Shown piece after piece: positions 8,274 to 14,776 of a stretch of 44,438 bases of DNA. Position numbers and translations under genes: made by a program. The DNA lies in the NCBI RefSeq assembly GCF_000720725.1, contig NZ_JOCQ01000069.1, forward strand, positions 1 to 44,438, in the 5' to 3' direction. This DNA comes from Streptomyces rimosus subsp. rimosus. Lineage in GTDB: Bacteria > Actinomycetota > Actinomycetes > Streptomycetales > Streptomycetaceae. Every line of letters starts with the position of its first letter. Position 1 is the stretch's first letter. The notes beneath the pieces were generated by a model. The model was given only the letters and a program-made list of their open reading frames with translations, searched no databases and was not told where the DNA came from.

Positions 8274-9068
8274 ATGGGCCCGAGGGGCGAGGAACACCGG
8301 TACGGACCGGGGCGGGACGGCGGCGCCTGCGCCGTGGAGCTGCGCGGGGTCCGGCGGCAGTACGGCCGCGGCGCGGGCGCCGTGCACGCGCTGCGCGGCA
8401 TCGACCTCGCCCTGCCGCGCGGCACCTTCACCGCCGTGATGGGGCCCTCCGGCTCCGGCAAGTCCACGTTCCTGCAGTGCGCCGCGGGCCTGGACCGGCC
8501 GACCGGCGGCACGGTCCACGTGGCCGGTACGGACATCACCCGCATGCGGGAGGGCCGGCTCACCGCCCTGCGCCGCGAACGCCTCGGCTTCGTCTTCCAG
8601 GCGTTCAACCTGCTGCCGTCGCTGACCGTCGAGCAGAACGTCGCCCTGCCGATGCGGCTCGCCGGGCAGCGCGCCGACCGGCGGCGGACGGCCGAGGCGC
8701 TGGCCCGGGTGGGCCTGGGGGAGCACGCCGGGCGCCGCCCCGGTCAGCTCTCCGGCGGCCAGCAGCAGCGCGTTGCCATCGCCCGCGCCCTGGTCACCGG
8801 CCCCGACGTGGTCTTCGCCGACGAGCCGACCGGCGCGCTCGACGCCGCCACCGCCGCCGAAGTCCTCGCCCTGCTGCGGCACGCCGTCGACGCGCTCGGC
8901 ACCACCGTCGTCATGGTCACCCACGACCCGGTGGCCGCCTCCTGGGCCGACCGGGTCCTCTTCCTCGCCGACGGCGCGCTCACCGGCAGTCTGGAGCGGC
9001 CCTCGGCCGACGAGGTCGCGGCCCGGATGGCGGCCCTCGCGGGACACGCCCGGCGGTCGGCGGCCTGA
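8274..9068 (+). CDS. ABC transporter ATP-binding protein (MacB/LolD type), no adjacent permease
   Basis: A 264-residue ATPase of the DevA/LolD/MacB group. Walker A is GPSGSGKS (57-64), the Q-loop is FVFQAFNLLPSLTVEQNVALPM with Gln109, the signature is LSGGQQQR (159-166) and Walker B is VVFADEPTGALD (179-190), followed by MVTHDP. Members of this group work with FtsX-like permeases in peptide, lipoprotein or drug export. Here no permease follows: the next gene is a convergent acyltransferase. ATG 8274 is preferred because GGGGGA precedes it by seven bases; GTG 8241 is in frame. A TACGGT hexamer (8228-8233) would place a transcript start near 8241. Its stop lies in a 35-bp tandem duplication. 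Confidence 0.9.
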   Translation: MGPRGEEHRYGPGRDGGACAVELRGVRRQYGRGAGAVHALRGIDLALPRGTFTAVMGPSGSGKSTFLQCAAGLDRPTGGTVHVAGTDITRMREGRLTALRRERLGFVFQAFNLLPSLTVEQNVALPMRLAGQRADRRRTAEALARVGLGEHAGRRPGQLSGGQQQRVAIARALVTGPDVVFADEPTGALDAATAAEVLALLRHAVDALGTTVVMVTHDPVAASWADRVLFLADGALTGSLERPSADEVAARMAALAGHARRSAA

Positions 9069-9128
9069 TCCGAGCGGCCGGCGTTCAGCGCCCGGCGGCC
9101 TGATCCGCGCGCTCGGCGTTCAGCGCCC
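9059..9128. repeat. 35-bp tandem duplication spanning the ends of two convergent genes
   Basis: Two adjacent 35-base units (9059-9093 and 9094-9128), each starting GGCGGCCTGATCCG and ending GGCGTTCAGCGCCC, with three mismatches. Unit 1 holds the ABC-ATPase stop (9066-9068) and unit 2 the acyltransferase stop (9120-9122). Each unit contains both stop signals, one on each strand. Confidence 0.85.
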
Positions 9129-10235
9129 GGCCGGTTCCCTGCGGAACGCCCACGCCATCCTGGGTTCCACCACGCAGCGCAGGGCCCGGCGGACCGGCGG
9201 GGTGCACAGCGCGGTCACCGCGGCCGCCGCCGTCAGGCTGACCGCGATCTCGCCGGGCGGCGAGTGCAGCCACGGGTGGTCGTCGAACCAGCCCGCGAAG
9301 CGTGTGCCCTTGGTCAGGAAGCCGTGCAGCAGGTAGCCGTAGAGGGTGCCGGCGCCCAGCACCGTGAACCACGTACGGCGGTCCGGCACCCAGGCGAGGA
9401 AGCAGGCGACGAGCACCAGCGAGCAGCCGAACATCGCGAGCGTCATCACCACCCCCGCCCACCAGGGCGCCCCCAACTCCTGCGCGCTCTCCCGGTGGTA
9501 GAACCACGTCGCTGTCATCCGCGGCACCGCCCAGTAGGCGAGCGTCAGGGCGCATACGAAGACCGGCACGGCCGCGATCCGCGCCTCCCGCCGCCGCAGC
9601 AGCGCGAAGTGCTCCGGCCGCAGATTCAGTCCCAGCACGAAGAACGGCAGGAACTGGAGCAGCCGTTGCATGTCCAGGTCGCTGCCGATCTCCGGGGACA
9701 CCGAGGCCAGTACGGCCACGGCCAGCGCCAGCGGGACCGGCCACCGCACGATCCGCCACAGGGGAGTGGTCAGCCGCCACACGAACAGTGCCGCCAGGAA
9801 CCAGGTGAGGTACCAGGGGTCCAGGAGACTGACCGGCATATCGGGATCGTGGGCCGCCCGGCGTGCGAACAGGGTGTAGGCGGTCTCGAAGACGACGTAC
9901 GGCACCACGACGCCGGTGACCAGCCGTTGCAGCCGGTCCGGCCGCAGGTCGAAACTGCGCGAGAAATAGCCCGAGATGACGATGAACGCGGGCATATGGA
10001 AGGTGTACACGGTCAGGTAGAGCGCGCCGGCGGCGCGGCTCTGCCCGGTCAGCGGTTCCCAGGAATGGCCCATGGCGACCAGCACGATCGCCAGGTACTT
10101 CGCGTTGTCGAAAAAGGCGTCCCGGCCGCCACCGCCGCCGGTCCGCACGGTCCCCGCGGCGACCGCCGGGCCCCGGTCCGGAGCCCGTGCGGTCGGCGGA
10201 AGCACACGTCGTGAGGTCGGTGCGGCGGAAAACAT
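9120..10235 (-). CDS. membrane acyltransferase (Acyltransferase_3 family)
   Basis: A 371-residue integral membrane acyltransferase. After a ~35-residue hydrophilic N-terminus the signature RDAFFDNAKYLAIVLVAMGH appears, with the catalytic His in helix 1, then TFHMPAFIVISGYFSR, and about ten hydrophobic segments. This group (fucose 4-O-acetylase, OafA and relatives) transfers acetyl or other acyl groups to sugars or lipids outside the membrane; the acceptor is unknown. I chose ATG 10235 because a good promoter sits directly before it (TTTACG, 17 bases, TAGGGT, seven bases, ATG), which predicts a leaderless mRNA; GTG 10244 is in frame but falls inside the -10. Its stop lies in the duplicated 35-bp unit. 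Confidence 0.88.
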   Translation of the reverse strand: MFSAAPTSRRVLPPTARAPDRGPAVAAGTVRTGGGGGRDAFFDNAKYLAIVLVAMGHSWEPLTGQSRAAGALYLTVYTFHMPAFIVISGYFSRSFDLRPDRLQRLVTGVVVPYVVFETAYTLFARRAAHDPDMPVSLLDPWYLTWFLAALFVWRLTTPLWRIVRWPVPLALAVAVLASVSPEIGSDLDMQRLLQFLPFFVLGLNLRPEHFALLRRREARIAAVPVFVCALTLAYWAVPRMTATWFYHRESAQELGAPWWAGVVMTLAMFGCSLVLVACFLAWVPDRRTWFTVLGAGTLYGYLLHGFLTKGTRFAGWFDDHPWLHSPPGEIAVSLTAAAAVTALCTPPVRRALRCVVEPRMAWAFRREPAGR

Positions 10236-10242
10236 CTGCCGC

Positions 10243-10271
10243 ACCCTAGTGGCGGCCGGTGAATGCGTAAA
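10243..10271 (-). promoter_or_regulatory. promoter of the acyltransferase gene (leaderless)
   Basis: On the minus strand, -35 TTTACG (10266-10271) and -10 TAGGGT (10243-10248) are 17 bases apart. Seven bases separate the -10 from the ATG at 10235, so transcription should begin at the start codon. Confidence 0.65.
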
Positions 10272-10304
10272 ACCCTCGCCGCTGAATGTGTATTACGGGC
10301 GGCG

Positions 10305-10324
10305 CGGCGGGGAATTCCCCGCCG
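10305..10324. promoter_or_regulatory. 20-bp perfect palindrome, candidate operator
   Basis: The sequence is its own reverse complement over 20 bases (CGGCGGGGAA followed by its complement), centred on an EcoRI-like GAATTC. It lies about 35 bases upstream of the acyltransferase -35. A dimeric regulator site or a cruciform/terminator hairpin are both possible. Confidence 0.45.
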
Positions 10325-10810
10325 GGAAGCGTTCGGGATTACGTCGCGGTGGCGCTTCCGGGTCTTTTGCGGAGCGCCGGTGAATAACTGTCTCCGTACG
10401 CCTCGTCCGGCCATGGAAGGGCATATGCCCCACGGTGGACCCGGGGGGTGATGTCCGCTTCGCTGCCGGTATGTCGGTGACGGATGGCGGCCGTTGGGCG
10501 TGTCCGCGTCAGGCGAATTCACGTACGCACAAAGGGGATCCGGGCGGTGTGCGGACCTTCGGCCGGGGGCGCGAAAGGATCCGGCCGTTGGCCGGAAAGC
10601 GGTCGGTGGGGCCAAATTCCGTGCGGGCGCGGGCCGTCCGGCCGGGTGCCGGTGCCCGGTCGTCCCGTGTACGGGCAAAGCCTTGGCCGATGATTCGCCA
10701 CCCGCCTCCACTGGGCAAGGACTTGGTGGCACGATGGTGCCGAGCGGGGGTGTGCGCGGCTGCATGCTTCCGGGGCCGGCCAGGCGTTCCGACCGAGGGT
10801 GTGATCAGTT

Positions 10811-11005
10811 GTGGCTCTTTCGCTGTCCGTCGTGCTGTTGTTGGGCATCATCATGGTCGTGTTGATACGCGGCAAATCGCTCAAGGCGGGTCCGGCGCTG
10901 GTCGCCATCCTCTTCGGCTTCTTCCTCGCCTCCACGGGCATCGCGCCGTCCATCAACCGGTTCCTGAACTCGGTGGCCGAGACGATCAACAACATCAGCT
11001 TCTAG
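10811..11005 (+). CDS. small membrane protein of 64 residues, unknown function
   Basis: A small protein with two hydrophobic segments: residues 3-19 (LSVVLLLGIIMVVLI) and about 26-47 (AGPALVAILFGFFLASTGIA), separated by a short basic loop (RGKSLK). The C-terminus SINRFLNSVAETINNISF looks amphipathic and could lie on the membrane. The start is GTG, with a weak GAGGG about 12 bases upstream. Codon bias is that of real genes, and the gene is closed by a clear terminator, so I regard it as genuine. The two-helix hairpin resembles holin-like or small regulatory membrane proteins, but no family is recognised. Confidence 0.75.
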   Translation: MALSLSVVLLLGIIMVVLIRGKSLKAGPALVAILFGFFLASTGIAPSINRFLNSVAETINNISF

Positions 11006-11010
11006 CGCAT

Positions 11011-11041
11011 CCGGGCCCCTACCGCGCCCGCAGGGGCCCGG
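11011..11041. terminator. bidirectional terminator between the small membrane protein and ArsC-like genes
   Basis: Perfect 10-bp stem CCGGGCCCCT / AGGGGCCCGG with an 11-base loop, in the 44-base gap between convergent genes. Confidence 0.75.
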
Positions 11042-11049
11042 CCGGCACG

Positions 11050-11427
11050 TCAGCGGTCGTCGCGTCCGCTCCGCGCGACCGCCTCCCGTACGGCCTCCTC
11101 GCTGCGCCCCACCAGTGCCGTGCCGTCGTCCGCCGTGATGATCGGCCGCTGGATCAGCCGCGGATGGCCGGCCAGCGCCTCGATCCACCGCTCGCGGTCG
11201 GCGTCCGTACGCCCCCAGTCGCCGATCCCCAGCTCCTTCGCCTCGGCCTCCTGCGTGCGCGTGATGTCCCACGGCTCCAGCCCCAGCCGTCCCAGCACCT
11301 CCCGCAACTCGGCGGCGGTCGGCGGCTGTTCGAGGTAGCGGCGCACCGTGTACTGCGCCCCCTCCCCGTCGAGCAGATCGACGGCGGAACGGCACTTGGA
11401 ACACGCGGGATTGAGCCAGATCTCCAT
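11050..11427 (-). CDS. ArsC/Spx-family glutaredoxin-like reductase
   Basis: A 125-residue thioredoxin-fold protein of the ArsC (glutaredoxin-coupled arsenate reductase)/Spx group. The N-terminal active site is NPACSKCRSA, with Cys9 as the expected catalytic residue and Cys12 beside it, so it has a CxxC form. The family helix is YLEQPPTAAELREVLGRLGL, and the late motif is LIQRPIITADDGTALVGR, where the conserved Arg-Pro precedes the cis-Pro loop. No ars operon genes are nearby, and Streptomyces often use other arsenate reductases, so a general redox role is equally possible. ATG 11427 is a good start at the first strand. Confidence 0.88.
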   Translation of the reverse strand: MEIWLNPACSKCRSAVDLLDGEGAQYTVRRYLEQPPTAAELREVLGRLGLEPWDITRTQEAEAKELGIGDWGRTDADRERWIEALAGHPRLIQRPIITADDGTALVGRSEEAVREAVARSGRDDR

Positions 11428-11463
11428 GGGGGCAGCCTAGCCAGGTGCCCTGGCGGCGGGCAC

Positions 11464-11652
11464 CTACCGCTTCGCGGCCCGGTACCGCTTCAGCAGGGCC
11501 GTGATTTTCGCGGGATCGGCTCCGCCGTTCAGCTCCGCGACCAGATCGTCCGGGCACAGCTCGTAGAGGTCGCCCCACCAGCGCCGGCCCCGGTTGTCCC
11601 GGATCCGGTAGCCGCCGGGCACGCCCCGCGCGACGTAGCGCCTCCTGGCCAT
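11464..11652 (-). CDS. conserved basic protein of 62 residues, unknown function
   Basis: A small, very basic protein: MARRRYVARGVPGGYRIRD at the start, a tryptophan pair in RRWWGDLYELCPDDLV, and a C-terminal helix ALLKRYRAAKR. Third-position G/C bias is strong and the reading frame is clean, so it looks real. The Arg-rich start and the compact size suggest nucleic-acid binding, but no domain is recognised. It lies between the ArsC-like gene and the tRNA-Gly terminator, all on the minus strand. Confidence 0.65.
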   Translation of the reverse strand: MARRRYVARGVPGGYRIRDNRGRRWWGDLYELCPDDLVAELNGGADPAKITALLKRYRAAKR

Positions 11653-11672
11653 GCCTGCCCCCCCGCAAACAC

Positions 11673-11713
11673 TCAGGGCCAGGTCGGGGAAACACCCTCT
11701 GACCTGGCCCTGA
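11673..11713 (-). terminator. terminator after tRNA-Gly
   Basis: Perfect 13-bp stem (TCAGGGCCAGGTC and its complement) with a 15-base loop. On the minus strand it begins nine bases after the tRNA-Gly 3' end and is followed by GTGTTT, a short T-rich stretch. Confidence 0.8.
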
Positions 11714-11722
11714 ACGGTATGG

Positions 11723-11793
11723 AGCGGGCGACGGGAATCGAACCCGCGTAGCCAGTTTGGAAGACTGGGGCTCTACCATTGAGCTACGCCCGC
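11723..11793 (-). tRNA. tRNA-Gly, anticodon TCC
   Basis: Minus-strand 71-base cloverleaf. The acceptor stem is GCGGGCG/CGCCCGC with discriminator T; the D-arm contains AGCTCAATGGTAGAGC; the anticodon arm is CCAGT-CTTCCAA-ACTGG, giving anticodon TCC (reads GGA/GGG); the T-arm is GCGGGTTCGATTCCCGT. The 3' CCA is not encoded. The rare-codon decoding tRNA stands alone with its own promoter and terminator. Confidence 0.97.
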
Positions 11794-11829
11794 ATGCGCC
11801 GCCGGTCGGGTGACCGTGGCACGCGATGC

Positions 11830-11858
11830 ATCGTAGCGGGTCACCCGGGTCCGTCGCA
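11830..11858 (-). promoter_or_regulatory. promoter of tRNA-Gly
   Basis: Minus-strand -35-like TGCGAC (11853-11858) and -10 TACGAT (11830-11835) with a 17-base spacer; transcription would start about 30 bases before the mature tRNA 5' end. Confidence 0.5.
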
Positions 11859-11974
11859 CACTCCGCCCCGTTCCGCCCGGCGCGCGCCGGGCCGCCGGCC
11901 CGTGTCCGGGGCGTGCGCCCGTGGTATCCGGCAGCCGCGCCGTCCGCGGCCATGTACCCTACGTGTCGCACCGA

Positions 11975-12051
11975 CGGGGTGTGGCGCAGCTTGGTAGCGC
12001 GTCCGCTTTGGGAGCGGAAGGTCGTCGGTTCGAATCCGGCCACCCCGACCA
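11975..12051 (+). tRNA. tRNA-Pro, anticodon TGG, with encoded CCA
   Basis: A 77-base cloverleaf: acceptor CGGGGTG/CACCCCG with discriminator A and genomically encoded CCA (12049-12051); D-arm GCGCAGCTTGGTAGCGC; anticodon loop TTTGGGA, giving TGG; T-arm GTCGGTTCGAATCCGGC. A TACCCT hexamer at 11955-11960 is a likely -10. The gene sits just upstream of the tig leader. tRNA-Pro genes are known integration sites for pSAM2-type elements in actinomycetes, but no element is present here. Confidence 0.97.
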
Positions 12052-12090
12052 GCAGGTTCTTCTCGTTCGGCCGTACGGCGTCCCGGCCCG

Positions 12091-12136
12091 TTTCTCCTGG
12101 CCGGGCCCGCGGCTTTCTCCTGGCCGGGCCCGCGGC
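12091..12136. repeat. 23-bp perfect tandem duplication in the tRNA-Pro/tig intergenic region
   Basis: Two identical adjacent units (12091-12113, 12114-12136), each TTTCTCCTGG followed by CCGGGCCCGCGGC. Each unit holds the 8-bp palindrome CGGGCCCG. The rest of the 313-base gap 12052-12364 holds the tig promoter and leader. Confidence 0.9.
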
Positions 12137-12218
12137 GCGACGGCGCCGCGCGCGCCCGGGCCGCCCGGCCGCCCCGGCCCCGCCCCGGCAGGCCCGTAAG
12201 CGGCCCGTCAAGATCACA

Positions 12219-12249
12219 TTGCGGCTGCCAACCCGCTTGCGGTTACTAT
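12219..12249 (+). promoter_or_regulatory. probable tig promoter
   Basis: -35 TTGCGG (12219-12224) and -10 TACTAT (12244-12249) are separated by 19 bases, giving a leader of about 110 bases. A second TTGCGG copy overlaps the 3' part of the spacer, too close to the -10 to serve as -35. Confidence 0.5.
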
Positions 12250-12364
12250 GCAAGCTGCGTGCCCGTGTGTCTTTCTCCCGGGCGCGATCCGCAGGGCGCC
12301 TGGACCCCGGGCGCCGGCAGATCTCAAGCAGAACCCCAGAAGTCAGCCCCAAGGAGACCGAACC

Positions 12365-13759
12365 GTGAAGAGCGCCGTGGAGACCCTGAACCCGACCCGG
12401 GTTCGGCTCACTGTCGAGGTGCCCTTCGAGGAGCTCAAGCCCAGCCTCGACGCGGCGTACAAGAAGATCAACCAGCAGGTCACGGTGAAGGGCTTCCGCC
12501 AGGGCAAGGTCCCGGCCCGCGTCATCGACCAGCGGTTCGGTCGCGGCGCCGTGCTGGAGGAGGCCGTCAACGACGCGCTCCCGAAGTTCTACACCGAAGC
12601 GGTCAACGAGGGTGAGCTGAACGTCCTCGGCCAGCCCGAGGTCGACATCACCGAGCTGAAGGACGGCGAGCTGCTGGCCTTCACCGCCGAGGTCGACATC
12701 CGCCCGGCCCTGGAGATCCCGGACTACTCCGGCATCGAGGTCGAGGTCGACTCCGTCGAGGTGTCGGACGAGGACATCGACAAGTCCGTCGAGCAGCTGC
12801 GCGAGCGCTTCGCCTCCACCTCTCCGGTCGAGCGCGCCGCCGAGGACGGCGACGTGCTCACCGTCGACCTGGAGGCCAAGGTCGACGGCGAGGTCCTGGA
12901 GGACGGCGTCGCCCAGGGCGTCAGCTACACCATCGGCTCCGGCGAGCTGCTGGACGGCATCGACGAGGCCGTCAAGGGCCTGAAGGCCGGCGAGTCCGGC
13001 ACCTTCACCTCCGAGCTGAAGGGCGGCTCGGCCGCCGGCAAGGAGGCCGAGGTCAAGGTCGACGTCACCGCCGTGGCCGCCCGTGAGCTGCCCGCGCTGG
13101 ACGACGACTTCGCCCAGCTGGCGAGCGAGTTCGACACGCTGGAGGAGCTGCGCGCCGACAGCGCCAAGCGCCTCGCCCAGATGAAGAAGTACGACCAGGC
13201 CACCCAGGCGCAGGAGAAGGTCCTCGACGAGCTGCTGAAGCTGGTCGAGGTCCCGATGCCGGAGAAGCTGCTCGCGGACGAGATCGAGACCCGCAAGCAC
13301 AACCTGGTCAACCACCAGCTCGCCCAGATGGGCCTCGACCTCGCGAAGTACCTGGAGATCCAGGGCAAGACCGAGGAGGAGTTCGACGCCGAGACCAAGG
13401 AGCAGGCGGAGAAGGGCATCAAGACCCAGTTCATCCTGGACGAGCTGGTCAACAAGGAGAAGCTGAACGTCAGCCAGGAGGAGCTCACCGAGCACCTCAT
13501 GCGCCGCGCGCAGTCCTCCGGCATGTCCCCCGACCAGTTCGCGCAGGCCGTCGTCGAGGGCGGCCAGGTGCCGATGCTCGTCGGCGAGGTCGCCCGCGGC
13601 AAGGCCCTCGCGGTCGTCGTCGAGGCCGCCACGGTCAAGGACACCAACGGTGAGGTCGTCGACCTGGACGACGAGGACGAGACGGCCGAGACCGTCGAGG
13701 CCTCCGAGGCCGAGGGCACCGACGCCGAGGCGGAGAAGGCCGGGAAGACCGAGGGCTGA
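12365..13759 (+). CDS. tig: trigger factor, ribosome-associated chaperone/PPIase
   Basis: Trigger factor binds near the ribosomal exit tunnel and shields nascent chains. The protein has 464 residues: an N-terminal ribosome-binding domain with the signature GFRQGKVP (43-50), an FKBP-type PPIase domain (about 155-240, with GDVLTVDLEAKVDG and GVSYTIGSGELLDGID), a helical C-terminal cradle, and an acidic Glu/Asp/Thr-rich tail of about 40 residues typical of actinobacteria. The GTG start at 12365 is fixed by AAGGAG eight bases upstream. It lies directly before clpP1-clpP2-clpX, the classic proteostasis order, but a very strong hairpin and a separate clpP1 promoter region suggest separate transcription. 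Confidence 0.98.
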   Translation: MKSAVETLNPTRVRLTVEVPFEELKPSLDAAYKKINQQVTVKGFRQGKVPARVIDQRFGRGAVLEEAVNDALPKFYTEAVNEGELNVLGQPEVDITELKDGELLAFTAEVDIRPALEIPDYSGIEVEVDSVEVSDEDIDKSVEQLRERFASTSPVERAAEDGDVLTVDLEAKVDGEVLEDGVAQGVSYTIGSGELLDGIDEAVKGLKAGESGTFTSELKGGSAAGKEAEVKVDVTAVAARELPALDDDFAQLASEFDTLEELRADSAKRLAQMKKYDQATQAQEKVLDELLKLVEVPMPEKLLADEIETRKHNLVNHQLAQMGLDLAKYLEIQGKTEEEFDAETKEQAEKGIKTQFILDELVNKEKLNVSQEELTEHLMRRAQSSGMSPDQFAQAVVEGGQVPMLVGEVARGKALAVVVEAATVKDTNGEVVDLDDEDETAETVEASEAEGTDAEAEKAGKTEG

Positions 13760-13816
13760 GCCCCGGCCTTCCCGGTGGCACGGGCGGCCCCGGCCGCCCC
13801 GTGACGCCAGTCGTAT

Positions 13817-13859
13817 GTACGGGCCCGAACACGCCACGCCCGCGTGTTCGGGCCCGTAC
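13817..13859 (+). terminator. 18-bp perfect hairpin between tig and clpP1
   Basis: Arms 13817-13834 and 13842-13859 pair perfectly over 18 bp (outer GTACGGGCCC, inner GAACACGC) with the 7-base loop cacgccc. A second hairpin (GGGCGGC/GCCGCCC) lies just upstream near 13785. These most likely end the tig transcript. The rest of the 346-base gap holds the ClgR-type box and the clpP1 promoter region (TTGACA at 13940-13945; TAGATA at 13985-13990). Confidence 0.7.
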
Positions 13860-13923
13860 GGCATCAGGGCCCCGGAAGGGCCCTCGACGGCCCCGTAACG
13901 GCCCTCTGACGCCGGTGAGCCTG

Positions 13924-13937
13924 CGCTCACAGCGAAC
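13924..13937 (+). promoter_or_regulatory. ClgR-type operator upstream of clpP1
   Basis: CGCTCACAGCGAAC fits the core of the ClgR consensus known from actinobacteria; read on the other strand it is GTTCGC-N5-GCG, the form described for Streptomyces clp and lon promoters. It ends two bases before a TTGACA, a position expected for an activator. ClgR activation of clpP1-clpP2 is established in Streptomyces lividans; activity at this site is inferred. Confidence 0.7.
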
Positions 13938-14105
13938 AGTTGACAATGCGGGATGGCGCCCGCCGACCAGCGCGTTAGGGTCCGTAGATACGAGGGCAGG
14001 GGAGTACCCGAAACCGCGCCGGCGGAGCACGCCGCGCCCTCCCCACGCCCCCAGAAGACGACGCTGAGACGGCCCTGGGCCGTCCGACAACGAGCAGGTG
14101 GACAC

Positions 14106-14720
14106 GTGACGATCCCGATGCCTTCCGCCGCCGCTGAGCCGACCTTCGGTGGCCTCGGCGACCAGGTCTACAACCGGCTGCTCGGCGAGCGGATCATCTT
14201 CCTCGGCCAGCCGGTCGACGACGACATCGCCAACAAGATCACCGCGCAGCTGCTGCTCCTCGCCGCTGACCCGGACAAGGACATCTTCCTTTACATCAAC
14301 AGCCCGGGCGGCTCGATCTCGGCCGGCATGGCGATCTACGACACCATGCAGTACATCAAGAACGACGTGGTCACCATCGCCATGGGCCTCGCCGCCTCGA
14401 TGGGCCAGTTCCTGCTGAGCGCCGGCACCCCGGGCAAGCGCTTCGCGCTGCCCAACGCCGAGATCCTCATCCACCAGCCCTCCGCGGGCCTGGCGGGCTC
14501 CGCGTCGGACATCAAGATCCACGCCGAGCGGCTGCTGCACACCAAGAAGCGCATGGCCGAGCTCACCGCCCAGCACACCGGCCAGACCGTCGAGCAGATC
14601 ACCCGCGACTCCGACCGGGACCGCTGGTTCGACCCGCAGGAGGCCAAGGCGTACGGCCTCATCGACGACGTCATGACCACCGCGGCGGGCGTTCCGGGCG
14701 GGGGCGGCACCGGGGCCTGA
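14106..14720 (+). CDS. clpP1: ATP-dependent Clp protease proteolytic subunit 1
   Basis: Serine peptidase subunit of the Clp protease, 204 residues. The catalytic triad is visible: Ser98 in GLAASMG, His123 in LIHQP and Asp172 in SDRDRW. The oxyanion/handle region reads YINSPGGSISAG. GTG 14106 is taken as the start, with AGGTGG five bases upstream; ATG 14118 is an alternative. The short Ser/Ala-rich N-terminus is probably cleaved autocatalytically. clpP2 follows after 56 bases, so the two form an operon and the products are expected to make a mixed two-ring ClpP1P2 peptidase, as shown for actinobacterial homologues. Confidence 0.98.
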   Translation: MTIPMPSAAAEPTFGGLGDQVYNRLLGERIIFLGQPVDDDIANKITAQLLLLAADPDKDIFLYINSPGGSISAGMAIYDTMQYIKNDVVTIAMGLAASMGQFLLSAGTPGKRFALPNAEILIHQPSAGLAGSASDIKIHAERLLHTKKRMAELTAQHTGQTVEQITRDSDRDRWFDPQEAKAYGLIDDVMTTAAGVPGGGGTGA

Positions 14721-14776
14721 GCGCCCCGATACGCACCCGGCAGCCGACCCAGCCTCTTCTGACCGCCACCAGGACG

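Larger units (their letters stand above)
10236..10810. other. 575-base intergenic region without a convincing gene
   Basis: Open frames here lack streptomycete codon bias, with mixed third positions and A/T-rich patches near 10260-10300 and 10380-10390. It holds the acyltransferase promoter, a 20-bp perfect palindrome (10305-10324), an imperfect hairpin around 10348-10378 (GGCGC and TCCG arms with CGGA and GCGCC), and the 12-bp palindrome GGGCATATGCCC (10419-10430). A short hairpin GGCAC/GTGCC lies near 10728-10741. No RNA gene was recognised. Confidence 0.6.

Noticed and set aside
10435..11751. Plus-strand open frame through the gene-poor region and the ArsC-like gene
   Set aside because: It runs across a terminator and is antisense to two better-supported genes, ending inside the tRNA-Gly.
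11975..12364. Integrated element at tRNA-Pro (pSAM2-type attachment site)
   Set aside because: No integrase, no repeat of the tRNA 3' end nearby, and tig follows after 313 bases; the site is empty if used at all.
10805..13930. Very long minus-strand open frame antisense to tig (over 1,000 codons)
   Set aside because: Shadow of tig and neighbours: G+C-rich codons on one strand remove stops on the other. It crosses a tRNA gene and has no family motif.
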